Counted from the first letter of the stretch, positions 24,030 through 35,552 are shown. The stretch: DNA of 64,000 nucleotides from Micromussa lordhowensis (GCA_964020085.1 OZ026603.1:33039506-33103505), one strand, 5' to 3'. The notes: a model not told the origin generated them from the sequence alone. Made by a program: numbers and translations.

Positions 24030-24310
24030 GACATGTTGCAATTTTAAAAGTTGCTGCAATTTTTAATAATTTCTGCTGCAAGTTAAAGAGTTGCTGCAAT
24101 TTTAAATAATTTTCTACAAACAAATAAAACTTGCTGCATAATAAAGATACTTGCTGCAATTGCTTTTAATGCGCTGGAAATTGAAAAAAAAAGTTGCAGC
24201 AAATGTAAAAAGGTTTTGCTGCAAAATTAAAAGTTGCTGCAGAAATAAAGGTTGCTGTAGAAATAAAAGCTGCTGCAAAAATAAAATGTTGCTGCAAATA
24301 AAAAGTAAAA
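24030..24310. repeat. Irregular repeat of the word TTGCTGCAA with A/T spacers
   Basis: The words GTTGCTGCAA, TTGCTGCAAT, GCTGCTGCAA and one GTTGCAGCAA recur at least ten times in about 280 bp, separated by A/T-rich spacers of variable length (often AAATAAAA). This is not a strict tandem array, so it is more than a simple microsatellite. It lies immediately beside the inverted zinc-ribbon copy. Confidence 0.75.
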
Positions 24311-24417
24311 CATGATATAAAACTAAAGTAAAATATAATGCGCACGCATCATGGCTGGGAAGGTCTGGACCGATGCACTATTTCATGGAAGCCGTATTTT
24401 TTCCCTTCGGTTTTGAA

Positions 24418-24526
24418 AATGTTCTGTTCTTCTTGTAAGGAAAACTGTCCGCTTGATGCCAAATATTGTCACAAATGCGGGAATTGTCTAAAGCAGAACG
24501 ACACCGAGCTAGTGTCGACGAGCTAA
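24418..24526 (+). pseudogene. Solo zinc-ribbon exon copy, inverted relative to its neighbour
   Basis: Encodes MFCSSCKENCPLDAKYCHKC plus GNCLKQNDTE and soon a stop: a four-cysteine zinc ribbon (CxxC ... CxxC) of about 25 residues. The DNA is about 85% identical by eye to the first exon of the broken gene at 24530-25592 but lies on the opposite strand about 1 kb away. It is probably a duplicated, inverted first exon without the rest of the gene. Confidence 0.55.
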
Positions 24527-24529
24527 TTG

Positions 24530-25592
24530 AGGGGCACTTTCAAGCAACTGTAGGTTTGTTGGAAAAACAAGATGCATGTGTTGTACGAATGTACGCCAGG
24601 GATTTCACATCGTTCATTGGAATCATCTAGTAACCACATTGAGCAATTATCAGCATGTTCATCGATCCGTTCAACAGGATGTAGTGAAAAGCAAACAGGG
24701 CAGCTCATCAGTCTTTCTTGCTCTTCTTCTTTATTTTGAACAGATGCCTCTGTTGTCAATGGTGTCACGAGTTTAATTTCAAAAACTGGACACTGCAAAT
24801 CTTTCTCAAACTATTCCTGGACTGTCGACCATGCCAGTCTGTTTTCACCTTGCACTTGATTAGGTGAAGGTGAAGTTTGTTTGGGCTTGGTCTTACACGC
24901 TGTTGCTGTTACCGTTGTTATTACTTGGAATAGTTGGAGATTCTGGTGTCTTCTCGCTGGGTTCATCAACGTATGAACCCCAGTCGAAATCACCGACAAC
25001 ACTATTAAAGTAGTCAGATGATGAACACAAATAGAATGTGATCCTTGAACAAGGTTTGTCTATTTCTTTGTAATTTCTTAAGGATGAAACTCTCATCGGA
25101 ACCAGGTAGGGTACTCACTTTATGTTTATCAGCGTACAGTAGCTACTTCTTTATGAAAACGGCTTTGCTTCTCGACAGCTTTTACTAAAAGGTCTTCGGA
25201 AGTTATATTTGGCGTAACATTTATCAGAAGTGTATAACCCCTCGTAATCGAAAGGTGACCATCTTTCATAATCATGACACCAATGTTTATCTTCGTCTGA
25301 CAGTCTACGTTACCTATACGATCGAGCTTCATTTTATTTCCAAGTTTGTTCCTAAAGTGCTTCGGTCTGTCTTCTTCCCGTCTGGCTCAAAACTGGGGAA
25401 GGTTAACAACCCTGACGTTCCACTGCCACCACCAGTGGCACTAGCACTGCCGCCACTTTCATCTTTCTTTGAGCCTTCATCGACACTACCTGCACCCTCG
25501 GTGACGTTCTGCTTTAGACGATCCCCGCATTTGTGACAATGTTTGGCCTCAACTGGACAGTTTTCCCCACAAGAAGAGCAGAACATTTTCAA
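24530..25592 (-). pseudogene. Broken zinc-ribbon gene of a cnidarian G2E3-like family
   Basis: The minus strand starts at 25588-25592 with a zinc ribbon (CSSCGENCPVEAKHCHKC) and a Gly/Ser linker. The next parts are in different frames: INIGVMIMKDGHLSITRGYT with SEDLLVKAVEKQSRFHKEV; LLYADKHKVSTLPGSDESF; then YKEIDKPCSRITFYLCSSSD with an acidic tail; and finally a CPVCF-x6-RIDEHADNC zinc finger of UBZ4 type near 24690. I remember this domain order from cnidarian proteins annotated as G2/M phase-specific E3 ligase-like; that label is from memory. Frame changes near 25332, 25145 and 25085 and stops after 24900 mean it cannot be translated in one piece without unusual introns. I call it a pseudogene. 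Confidence 0.55.
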
Positions 25593-25668
25593 TATTGAAC
25601 GGGAAACATTGTAGCTACCTATATTGTTTTAATGTTTTTCGCCACGTTCCTCTATATCATAAAGCAAA

Positions 25669-26009
25669 TGAAGAAGCCTAAGCTGTGTATTACACTGTGA
25701 TAAAACACTCGCCTGTGGCTCATGTTTTCTACACTTTCCTTGGGTTCTCAAATGCCCGTCGTGTTTTATCACAGTGTAATGCACGGCTTAGGTTTCTTAA
25801 TTTGTTTTGCACGCGTAAAATCGATATCATAGAGAAAATGAAGAAGCCTAAGCCGTGTATTACACTGTGATAAAAACATTGCGGACATTTGAGAACACGA
25901 GGGGAATGTACAAAACATTCGCCTACGGCTCGTGTTTTCTACATTTCCCTCGAGTTCTCAAATGCCCGTCGTGATTTATCACAGTGTAATACACTGCTCA
26001 GGTTTCTTT
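25669..26009. mobile_element. Two tandem palindromic MITEs
   Basis: Copy 1 (about 25669-25797) and copy 2 (about 25840-26009) each begin GAAGAAGCCTAAGC-GTGTAT and end with the inverted form TTTATCACAGTGTAATGC plus GCTTAGGTTTCTT. Between the ends is a shared block ending in CTCAAATGCCCGTCGTG. The flanking text before each copy (ATATCATA) is also repeated, so the pair may have arisen by tandem duplication of one insertion. Confidence 0.75.
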
Positions 26010-26579
26010 ATTTGCTAAATAAAAAATTATTTTAAAATGCAGCAACTCTTTAATTTGCAGCCGTACTAAAAGCCTTAAGGGTGCGGTAAAACTATCATTT
26101 TCTAAGCCGTAAATTCTATGTTTCATCACAGCGTCCGAAATTTTCGTCCGAAATTTGTCCAAAATGAAATAAAAAATGTCCGAAAATGTTGCAAGTAATG
26201 TACCGTCAGTATTGTACAGTAACAATGTATTTGATTGTTCTGTTAAAAAAAATCATTATTGTTTATGTCTTTCCGCGATGTTGTCTAATAAAATAGGCAT
26301 TGCTTCTATTGGAGGGATCTATAAACATATTCTGCGCAGTGTTTTGGCCCGTGTCTGTAAAGCTGCCACATTCTCTTAAACGGCAGGAGGGCTTTGAAAC
26401 GAAGTAAAGGGGGCTCTGGAGACACATGATTTTACTGGTTAAATTTTTGGACTAAGATTCTCACCAATTCAACGTTTGTTTCCTTGCTGAAAATATTCTC
26501 CTGTTAGTTAATAACTAAAACGTTCCAATAGCTGTTATCGGAGTTGAGCCCGCTGTCAAATATTCCTTTGTTTAAAGCG
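26010..26579. other. Intergenic, no gene recognised
   Basis: Short frames without motifs only. CGTCCGAAATTT-like words repeat near 26130-26180. Confidence 0.4.
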
Positions 26580-26655
26580 GCACACAAACGAGGCTAAAGG
26601 GTCAATACAATGCAGTATTGACCCTTTCGCCTCGTTTGCATGTCAAACCGCTGAT
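26580..26655. repeat. Hairpin-forming inverted repeat
   Basis: AACGAGGCTAAAGGGTCAAT is followed by its inverted form (ATTGACCCTTTCGCCTCGTT) with a loop of about 8 bp. Weaker pairing extends outward (CAATAGCTGTTATCG against GATAAGAGCTATT), so it is likely the core of a larger palindromic element of about 180 bp. Confidence 0.7.
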
Positions 26656-27931
26656 AACTGCGATAAGAGCTATTACAGCATGCTCGGGACGTTTCGTGTT
26701 GCCGTTCGAAATCGACCGACAGATCGTGGGAGCGCTGGGAATGATTTGAACAACGATTCTGAACAAAGGAAATTTAAATTGGAAATAAAATTATGACCGG
26801 AATTGGTACCCATGTGTTACCTCATGGAGGAATTCACTGAAAGTGTTTCCTGTAAAACGGCGTTACGCGTTAGACTTCCTTCCACGCATCTCTCGGAAGA
26901 TTTAACAGGATTGCCTGAGAAAATCCTCAATATATAGAACAAACCGGCAACAGAAACAATGAACCACGCCCTTAAGGCGGGGGTCCACCTGAAAGCCGTA
27001 ATTTGGCTTGGTATTATGTTTTTAATGCAAATATCTCGTTTACGTTTCAAGCAATCAAGAATCTCTTCGCTCATTACACACATCTATGTTTTGCGCCGTT
27101 TTGTAAATTTTTGGGTGATTTTTAGGTTTATTTGGAGATAAATAGTTTTTCTCAAATCATTAGTGAAATTTATGGAAATAGGAAATTTTGAAGATTTGGT
27201 GTTGTTTTAAAATTAGAGTTTGAAGTTAAAAATTGGTAGATACACACCAAACAGTTGCCTAACAACCTGGGTGCCATTGTGGGGTCGGGCAACTGTCTGG
27301 TGGTGTTCCATAACCTTTTTCCCCCTTTCAATCTCTCTTTAAACTTCCTCAAATTTTACTTAAATTCAGGTGTACCCCCACCTTAAAACAACAGAGTTGC
27401 GTGACAAAGGGAGCGAATGAAATAACAGGTTCTGAAGAGGGGTGTGGCTTCTGGTTCGATAGGACTTTTAGTCGCTTGTTTCTTGTTAAATCGCTATCGG
27501 TATATATCTTCATTCTCTTTCTCTCTACTTTTCAAGATCATAAATACGTTTGTAGCCAGTTCAGGAACACTTATTTTCGTGTCTGATGGGAGTGTTGTCA
27601 ACCCCGGACCTTCCCCGCCCATGTAGTTTCACCACTTCGGTTCAATCACGGCAGTCATGGGTTTGAATACTATTATGATTGAATGTCAACGCCAAGAACT
27701 TGTAAAAGCGAGAGAAGCATTCAGACTTAATGTGTTTCTTGAACATCTTTTTTGTGGCATAGACTACACAATCTACAATTACAAATGGACACACACTGGA
27801 ACTACTTGTACCATGATATATATATGTTCTCAATGTTACACTCTAGCGCATAAATACAAGTCTAAATTGCTTCTATTCTCCACGAATATGTGGTGGCCTT
27901 CTGAAAGCCTTCTTTGTTCTCAAAGGTATCC
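26656..27931. other. Intergenic, no confident gene
   Basis: Nothing firm. A short plus-strand frame ending at 27626 closes with SVVNPGPSPP, an NPGP-type ending discussed in the findings. Confidence 0.4.
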
Positions 27932-28129
27932 TTAACAATTGTCTCTGCACGAGTCCAGTTCAGTGTCGCAAACATCACAGGGATAGGTTAATACTCCACA
28001 CTGCTGAGAACAAAGATCGAAATCAGCTTCGCAGTTTTCGAGGCAGGCAAGTGTGCCAGATGGAAGAGCATCTGATGACACGCTGATGAAGGCAAACAGA
28101 ACGAAGATGGAAATTATGGCAGTCTTCAT
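27932..28129 (-). CDS. Secreted cysteine-rich peptide, 8 cysteines, unknown function
   Basis: A 65-residue precursor. Residues 1-20 form a strong signal peptide (MKTAIISIFVLFAFISVSSD); the mature part is about 44 residues, acidic, with eight cysteines in the order C-x3-C-x6-C-x3-C-x6-C-x2-C-x6-C-x3-C. The outer spacing is symmetrical (x3, x6 ... x6, x3), as expected of two helices held by paired CxxxC motifs. A polypyrimidine tract and TCATCAG lie directly before the ATG, so an intron in the 5' leader probably ends at the start codon, exactly as in the paralogue at 45955-46146. The function is unknown; secreted peptides of this type in corals include structural, defensive and venom peptides, and the sequence alone does not decide. 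It is outside the tandem duplication that begins at 28.7 kb. Confidence 0.75.
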   Translation of the reverse strand: MKTAIISIFVLFAFISVSSDALPSGTLACLENCEADFDLCSQQCGVLTYPCDVCDTELDSCRDNC

Positions 28130-28702
28130 CTGATGAAAAAAAAAAACAAAAAAACATACGGTTAAATTCTAAAGAGAGGTTTTCCTTAAAGCATCGTGCG
28201 CTAACGTTGCAGCTTAGGGTAAGTTGGAACTTTGGGTTTATGAACTTAATCCCAACTGTCTCATAGCTCCAAGTGATAAACTCCGGTTACAAAAGCATGA
28301 AGTGGCTTGGAGTGTTACAGCCTCCCCCGGATGGATCTTACTCCAACACAGGTGGCCCCCCAGTCGATCAGGCTGCCATGACAATTTGCCAGAACTCGTT
28401 GATAAATCTAGGACGAGAGGGCACTGTGAGAGTAAATTGTCTTGCCCAAGAATGCAACACAATAGAAGATCCTTTCCTTAACTCTTTCCTTAACTCACTC
28501 AGAGTTGAGTTACGCTAAACGTTTCCCCAATGATATCAGTGCGTAAACCCAATGATAGAGACAGTGAAGCTTTATGGAAGGCGCTGTTCACAAATCCAGT
28601 GGACGTATAAACAGTTGTTGTTTGCGATCAGGCGTACTTAATGCCCTCAGTAGTCAGTACAGGGTACTACTCAACGCTGCTCAACTTAAGCAATTTGGAA
28701 AC
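28130..28702. other. Leader/upstream region of the cysteine-rich peptide gene
   Basis: Holds the presumed leader intron and first exon of the peptide gene at 27932-28129; the first exon cannot be placed. Plus-strand frames here show no homology. Confidence 0.35.
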
Positions 28703-29825
28703 ACTTTCGCCAATCACCTAAAATCGACACTTTCCTTTTCATGCTAAATTACTAAAAGCAAGCAACCGGAACGATGATCCTGTTCGTATACGTTGGATCA
28801 ATAGAGAACACATTCTATTGTCTATTCAATGCCTCTTACTACAATGTTCACAGGAATACGAAAAGAGAACACATTCTATTGTCTAAATTCGACGAAATTT
28901 AGATTGGTCTCTCCAGTTGAAAAGTGGCAGAAAAATGGGTCAGTTCTACTTAAAATTATGTTTGATCTCGAAAATATTTTCAAGTTGGTCGTTTTGTAAT
29001 CCGTGTTAATCTTTTCCATCCGTATCCATCCCTGTTCCTTTCTGGTTTGTTATTATCTCTTTGGTGTTTTTCTATCTTAGTAAACTACTATTTTCAGGTT
29101 CCCTTCAATTTAAAGATTATTTTTCCTTGGCTGAGCTCCTTTGCGATTTAAAAAAACTTATTATCTGAAAAGGAACAAGAGATCACCCTTCAGTTCTATG
29201 TGTTATCTTCTACTTCAAAAATGTAAACTCTGTAGAAAAGAAAATTGGTTCTTAACATTGGTAACTATCGTGGCGTAAATAGGCTTGAACGATAAAACAT
29301 TTAGACCCAGATGTTAAAACAGTCACATCTTTTGATCTGGCAAGTGAAGAATTTGAAATTTCACTCAGTTTGAAAAACTCCCCCGCATTATACTTTGCTA
29401 ATGTCCTCATAACGGCACAAAATTAGTAGCAAATAATTTACTGTCAACACGGTGGGCTTTTTCTTTAATAACTGTTTCTGACTGATTAGCTGTATTCACA
29501 GTTTAAAATTTTCAATGAATTTTGTTCCGGTACGTCAAGAATCTAAATTGCCAAAAAAAAATTCAAATTGACAAAACTGTCAACAAAATCTTTGTTAACT
29601 CTGATGTTCGCTGCATATTACAATTAAGGTCTTTCACAGACCGTTTCTTATTTAATTACTACCTAAACCATTCTTTTTAGTCAATAAAGATAAATTAGAA
29701 TTGCTGGCAAAGAAATTTCCCGAAAAAAAAAAAAAACTCCTAGCGGCAATTACAGTTAATTATTACTTTCCAAATTTTTCCAGTGCTTTAAAATTCAATA
29801 ATTTCTTCAGGCTATATTATATATT

Positions 29826-30915
29826 AGTATAATGACTCAGGTAATTATAGAACTTTGGTCGAGAATGGCGTCGTATCCACCTCCGACAAATTTTCAAAAT
29901 GGCTGCCCCTCTCTTTGTCGATGTCTCTGAAGAAAAAATTAATATGATGAAAGAAAATGCTATTCCAAGAAACACCAAACATGCCACAATGTCCGGAGTG
30001 ACACTTTTCAAAGGTTAGCTCTGAAAATTTTTCTAAACATAACAAAGAAACCTTTTAAATTTCCGTGATAATCATAAAAATTACAATTTCCTAGATTGTG
30101 ATTGGTTTAAAAAACTCCTATTTTCCGATCACATTCAAAGTTGTAGTTCAAATCAACCAATCTCAAATTCAGAGTGACATGAAACAAATTACTTATCCTT
30201 TGTCAGTATTTTAATGTAAATTTTCCCTTTCTTTCATAACTTGGCAATTCTTCTTTTCTCGGAAATTGCAATTTTTATGATTAATTGGTAATAAGACTTC
30301 GTGTCGTCCAATTCGGTCTTTAATCATACACGTAATAAACAAATCGGACTCCCGCTACGCGGTCGTCCGACTTTGTTATCACTTGTACGATTACAGACCG
30401 AATAGACCAATTTCGATATATTAAAATTCAGCCTAACACAATAGACCTCAGCACGAGGTTCTGGGGAATAAACCCCACAAACTCTTTAGTTATTCCTAAG
30501 AGCCTAGTACTGAGGTCTATTGTTTTAGGCTGAATTTTAATATATCGAAATTGGTCTATTAGGCTGCACTCATTCCTATTACCATTACAAATGTCGATTA
30601 TGTCGATATGCACGAGTAAATCAAAACAACTATAAAAGTTTCTCAACACTTAATTTCGTTACTTTATTTCTCTAAACAGAATGGTTCAACAAGAAACCGA
30701 ATTTACCACTGACTTAGAGATTATGTTAGCCTTCTTTTTGCTTTTTTCTTAGAGGCAGAACGTTTTAAAACGTGCGGAAAACACTTGCCGTTTTGACCAT
30801 GTGATGTATTAAACCATGTGATCGGTGTAGTTGTTCATTGACGAAATAAAATTTAACGTTTTTCAGTCGATCCTTGGTTTCAGTATTTCTATAATCACTT
30901 TACTAATTATACTAA
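29826..30915. mobile_element. Block of nested palindromic elements inserted in copy A
   Basis: Absent from copy B at the corresponding point (after GGCTATATTATATATTA). It contains three inverted repeats in a row: 30068-30284 (ATAATCATAAAAATTACAAT and its complement), 30312-30401 (TTCGGTCTTTAATCATACAC with an inverted partner), and 30401-30560. The last has 51-bp arms with a single mismatch (AATAGACCAATTTCGATATA outward end). It probably represents several MITEs that landed next to or inside each other. Confidence 0.7.
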
Positions 30916-31021
30916 AACAATTATTACTATCTCGTCAATTTTCCTAGAAATGTACGCCAACTTGGTTAAAATTTACACAGCTAAGATGTAAACTCTCCAG
31001 CTGCGTGTTATAAAAGACTTT

Positions 31022-31028
<7 letters not shown>

Positions 31029-31055
<27 letters not shown>

Positions 31056-31684
31056 CTCTAGTGCGCACGCTATTCATTGGTCACGCGCGTGCCACGTCAT
31101 TTTCAAGCGCGCGCACCGAGTCGAAAACTTAACAAAATATAGAGCTGATGACCTTTGCGTTAACTTGGTGTGCGAATATTTTTGTTGGAAGCTCGGCGAC
31201 CCCCACTTTTTTTTCGGCAGATCACTTCCTTTTTTAACTCTCTACATTATACTAAAAAAACAAAAAAATCTGTGTGTGGGAAGTTGTAATTATTTGTCAT
31301 ATACTATTAAAAAAGGGTCAAATTGGTACATGGAGACAGGTGTGCGTGACTTAGAAGTTGTCTTTTTTAAGGCTAATTCTAGCAGATTTAATGACATATG
31401 TAGCAAAGATCTATTAATTAGGCCTATATAAGCCGTGTTAAACACTCATAGCTTAGAGATGATTCTTCAACTTAAATATATGCCGATAGTAATGAATCCG
31501 GCCAGAATCGCCTCGAATGACTGAGAATCGTAGAAATGCTATGGTCTGAGCCACGCTTTATCTTGAAAACGAGTTCGGTGACGCCCGATTTTTTTTACGT
31601 TTTTTATCTAATCTTATCATTTTCTACCGTCAGTCAAAGTTTTAAAAAAATCTGTGCGTGGGAAGTTTTTGGGCGCGAACGTCC
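31029..31684. mobile_element. TTAA-flanked element of 656 bp, piggyBac-like MITE
   Basis: Inverted ends GGACGTTCGCGCCC and GGGCGCGAACGTCC are exactly flanked by TTAA on both sides (31025-31028 and 31685-31688). Copy B of the duplication has a single TTAA at the same place (TTTTTTTTAAATGAAATTTTA), so this is a precise insertion. A TTAA target is the hallmark of piggyBac-type transposition. The 129-residue frame inside (31042-31431) looks fortuitous. Confidence 0.85.
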
Positions 31685-32811
31685 TTAAATGAAATTTAAT
31701 TTTAGAACGAAACCCACTATATCATCAAAGAAATTTTCATTTCAAATAGTCTTTCCAAATTACGATAAGAGTGTATTGAAATTATCAACCTTTCAATTTC
31801 TGTGGGATGCATATCGTAATTTGGCAATATAATGTCTCTATGTGTTTTTACAAAGCGAGTACAAACTGAAATGATCTGATAAGGAGACTTTGCTAATGAA
31901 AAAATGAAAATATAAAATACGAACGTTACATAGTAAATATATCTAGAACAATGACGGCAATAAACTACCCATTTGCTCAGATGAGGTCCAATTATAAAAA
32001 GTCAAAGGAAAAAAGATGAAGCATACAAAATTGTGGATAGAATTCTACTTCCGTGAGCAATTGGCACCATTAATTTTCGCTCGATTTAACGGTTTTCCAG
32101 CGCGTATTTTTTTCAATTTTATTGAACCCTTAAATAATGTTTCATCTTTCTTTTGAGCCCTGGATCTTATTGAAACTTACCTTTCGTTTTTGTGGTAATG
32201 AGATTTTTTCACAGGAATCCTCCGCTTGAAGTCGAGAGACTATCGCAGTTAGCGTTTGAAGTAACTTTGTAGATTGTGTCTGCGATTTTGAACATATTTA
32301 TTCGTTAGCAACCGGAAGATAGAAGTCGATGGCTCATTAATGTTAACGAATCAGAGGAAAACATTGACAGTTATTTGCAACACGCTTTATTTTTTCGCTT
32401 CGCAATGATTTATTCTTATTGTTTCATTATTGCAAAATAAAATGCTTAATGCATTAGTGCAGTTTGTAGCCCTTTCTCTGTTCTAAAGCAATCCATTAAA
32501 GATAAATCAAAACTTCGCACTTCTTTTGAATTTCCATTTTAATCACAGTGCATTGACGCGCGCTGATGTCTTCAGAAAAGCAATTAACAGTTACATTGAC
32601 GATACTTGCGTATTTATTTTTTATCCGACAAAAATTGTCACCGCAAAAAAGTTGAAGCGATTTAGCTTCGAAAAGCTCTTGAAATAGGAAACAGTTCCTT
32701 TGTCTTACAGTAGCAATTGGATCAGGCGTCGCATAACCAAATCTGAGATGTAATTACATTTTCTTTTCATTTTAGCTTCAGGGCAAACATCCGTGATTGC
32801 ATGGAAATTGC

Positions 32812-34149
32812 AGGATTATCATCTCGATGTTTTTTTCTTAGCGCTGTTTGTTTTTAGTTAAAATTGTCTTTGCTTTCTGTCAAGTCCCTAGTTTTTGTTC
32901 TCTTAGTAGTGCACTTCAAGTCTCACAGATTTTTTTTTACTGAAAATACATTTGATGTGTTGTTCTTTTACCAATAATTGAAAACTGAATAGATATATCT
33001 CTGAGCCTATATATATAATATAATAGTACAAAGAAGGAAATTAAGATTTTTAATCTCGTCTATAATTCAACACTTATCAAAAACATTTCTCGGCTAGTCA
33101 ATACAATGTTGGTTTCCAACTGTCTTCTTCCGTATAACTTCATCGCTCGCTGTAAGAACCTCCTTAATCAAGCTTTCGCGGCAGGAATTACATTTTGACT
33201 TCATCGCCCACGGAACCACAATAGCACTGAAAGCTCCTTAATCAAGCTTCCGCGGTACCAATCATTTTTTAAACGAGTCTTTTTTTTAATTTTAAACAAT
33301 TGTTTATTCACACAAGGGAAAGTAAGCCGTGAACAGAAAGGGCGGTTATTCAATGCTTCTTTGTTTCAAGATCCTTGCCGCTTATTTACTCTCGGAAAAA
33401 GAGGCAATTATAGATGATAAAAGCGCTCTTCATTCTGTCTCAGGCAACAAGGAAACGAAACTTCCTTTTATTCTACGTATTTCTGACATATCTAAATATA
33501 GACACGTCAGAAGTAATTTATTTTTGTAGAAAACGTGAGTGAATGTTAACGGATTCTGTCTCCGCGTTGTATGGACAAAACATAACGTGAATTTTTGTTG
33601 GTTTAGCAGATGGACCACGGATCGATAGTTCATTTTGCCAATCAGGCGACTAAACCAGAAAACGAAGAAGTGTTTTCGTTTCTTGATCTCGTTGGTTTGT
33701 TAAAAGCCGATAGTTTTCACGGCTGTGATAGTGTGAATATAGAAAGTGTTTAACAGATTGCTAAAATTAGAATAATAAAACAGGTGAAATATAACAAAAT
33801 TACAAACACCCGGCATAAATGGATGAGAGTTTCGTGTTGTGAAAATCACAAAACTGAGAGTATTAGTTTGGTAGATAGCAAACCAGATCTGTCAGACTTA
33901 TGAATAAATGTGATTTTACTATTTTTATGATGTATTACTTTAAAAAAATCTCCTTCGCATGTTTTTTATAAAAACACCCCAGAATTTTTTTTTTTTTTTG
34001 CTGTCCCCCACGGAATTTGCTTAACCATAATGTCCCTCTTGAGTCAATCTCTTCGGTTTATTTTTTTACAGTTTTTATTCTAGGAAGACTAATAATTCAG
34101 TAAAATAGAAAGCTTTATGTTGCCAAAAATCGTATGGTTTTAGAAATTT
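32812..34149. other. Intergenic between duplication blocks
   Basis: No gene. A short direct repeat (CTCCTTAATCAAGCTTTCGC near 33160 and a near copy near 33236) is the only structure seen. Confidence 0.4.
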
Positions 34150-34680
34150 AATTTTCGGCTTCGTTAAGTTAACAATAAAAAACGGGTGACGTCACAGGTT
34201 ATGACGTAAATAAACTAGTTTTAACGCAAATAATACTAGAGGGATAATTTTTTATTCCAACTTTCCTCCTTAATTCTTGCTATAGTCATTTGGAACATAT
34301 GCAATATGCAACAGATCTGAATTTGCTGGAACAAAATTACGGCTCGAGTTTGGGGGAATCCCATATTTTGCAGAGGCATTTTTCACGATAAAAAATGTCA
34401 TATCTCACGTAATGGTTGTGATATCGACAAAATTTTTTTCAGATTTTCAACTCCCCTTGATGTGCTCTTTGAAACAAAAATATAAAAAATATGCATATTA
34501 AAAACTTCAAAAGTGGCGAAAAACATGACGTCATCACTGTGACGTCACAATTTTAACAATTTACTGACATTTTTCATGTAAAAATAATTAGCAATATGTC
34601 CTCTGCTCATCTGCCAAGTTTAGTGTAGAAAGAGTCAATACTTTTAAAGTAATGTGAAATACCCTGATGAAACATTTGGG
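34150..34680. repeat. Region with three perfect TGACGTCA palindromes
   Basis: TGACGTCA, the consensus CRE-type bZIP site, occurs at 34187-34194, 34526-34533 and 34540-34547, the last two 6 bp apart. Partial ATGACGTAA occurs at about 34201. This could be a regulatory cluster or part of a dispersed element; no gene start is adjacent. Confidence 0.5.
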
Positions 34681-34879
34681 GTGTGGTTTTGCCCTTACGT
34701 GATGCGCTATTATCCGTTGCTTTACTTCGAGATTTTCGCCGTCGGTTTTACAGTAGTGGACATCGAACGACTCAAGAGAGGCAAGGGTAGCTGTATATAC
34801 CTTTTCTAGAGATGTCCTTTCTACAGATGTCTGTTATGACACACAGGGAGCCCTCTCATCAAATTAAGAGGATGAATGA

Positions 34880-35552
34880 AACATAATCTTGTTTCTGTTG
34901 TGTGATTGAAAGGGTTCAAAGGAGGGCCACAAGGTGGCTCCTCAAACAACATGTAGGCGTGATGTCATTACTCTGACATTCGACCGCGAACTCAAAGATC
35001 TTGTTGTTGTTTTTTACAAATGTCTGAATGGTTTTACTGATCTTAATGTTTCTGATTTTGTTTCTTTTGTTTCTCACGGCCGAACCAGACTAAGTAATTC
35101 TTATAACTTTAAAACTCCTGTATGTAAAACTAGCACCTTTCAGGCCTCTTACTTTAATCGTATTGCTAAGCTCTGGAACGACTGTATCTGTAAATTTTCA
35201 CCCCCTACTAGTTTTTCAACTACTGCTTCCTTCGGCAATTTGTTACTGAGCACATGATTCACCTTCTGCACAATCACTTTGATATACACTATTCCTGTAC
35301 CTGGTCAATTGTATGATCCTGCCCCTGTCATCCCTCGTTTTTAGCGTCTTTTAAATTTAACCATGTTTTTAATTATTATAGGCGGCGCCTCGCATGGGTC
35401 CTCGCGTCCCGTTCGCACCTGCCCTTTTGACCTTATCACTTCATATCACTTTGAGTATATATTTCATTTCTTCTCGGTTATTTATCCTGTTGTATGTAAC
35501 ATGAGTAATGGTCAATAAAGCTGTTTAAAAAAAATAAAAATAAAAATAATAA
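34880..35552 (+). mobile_element. 5'-truncated LINE retrotransposon 3' end
   Basis: Frames in this stretch give reverse transcriptase C-terminal text: VQRRATRWLLKQH near 34915, then DRELKDLVVVFYKCLNGFTD, SDFVSFVSHGRTRLSNSYNF and YFNRIAKLWNDC. At least one frame change lies near 34940, so it is dead. About 300 bp of 3' untranslated sequence follow the last coding part, ending in a TCAATAAAG signal and an AAATAAAAATAA-type tail at 35515-35552. It belongs to a different subfamily from the LINE at 1826-2512. Confidence 0.75.

Larger units (their letters stand above)
28703..32811 (+). repeat. Tandem duplication, copy A (pairs with 39676-43221)
   Basis: Many blocks match copy B in the same order and orientation: ATCACCTAAAATCGACACTT at the left end, AATTCGACGAAATTTAG, the AACAGTCACA region, GGCTATATTATATATTA, and a long, nearly identical tract 32190-32640 against 42620-43080. 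The right end is near GATTGCATGGAAAT. Copy A carries two private insertions (29826-30915 and 31029-31684) and lacks two found in copy B. No conserved reading frame runs through the duplicated blocks, so it appears non-coding. Confidence 0.85.

Noticed and set aside
31042..31431. Open frame of 129 residues
   Set aside because: Lies entirely inside the TTAA-flanked element 31029-31684 and shows no transposase motif.
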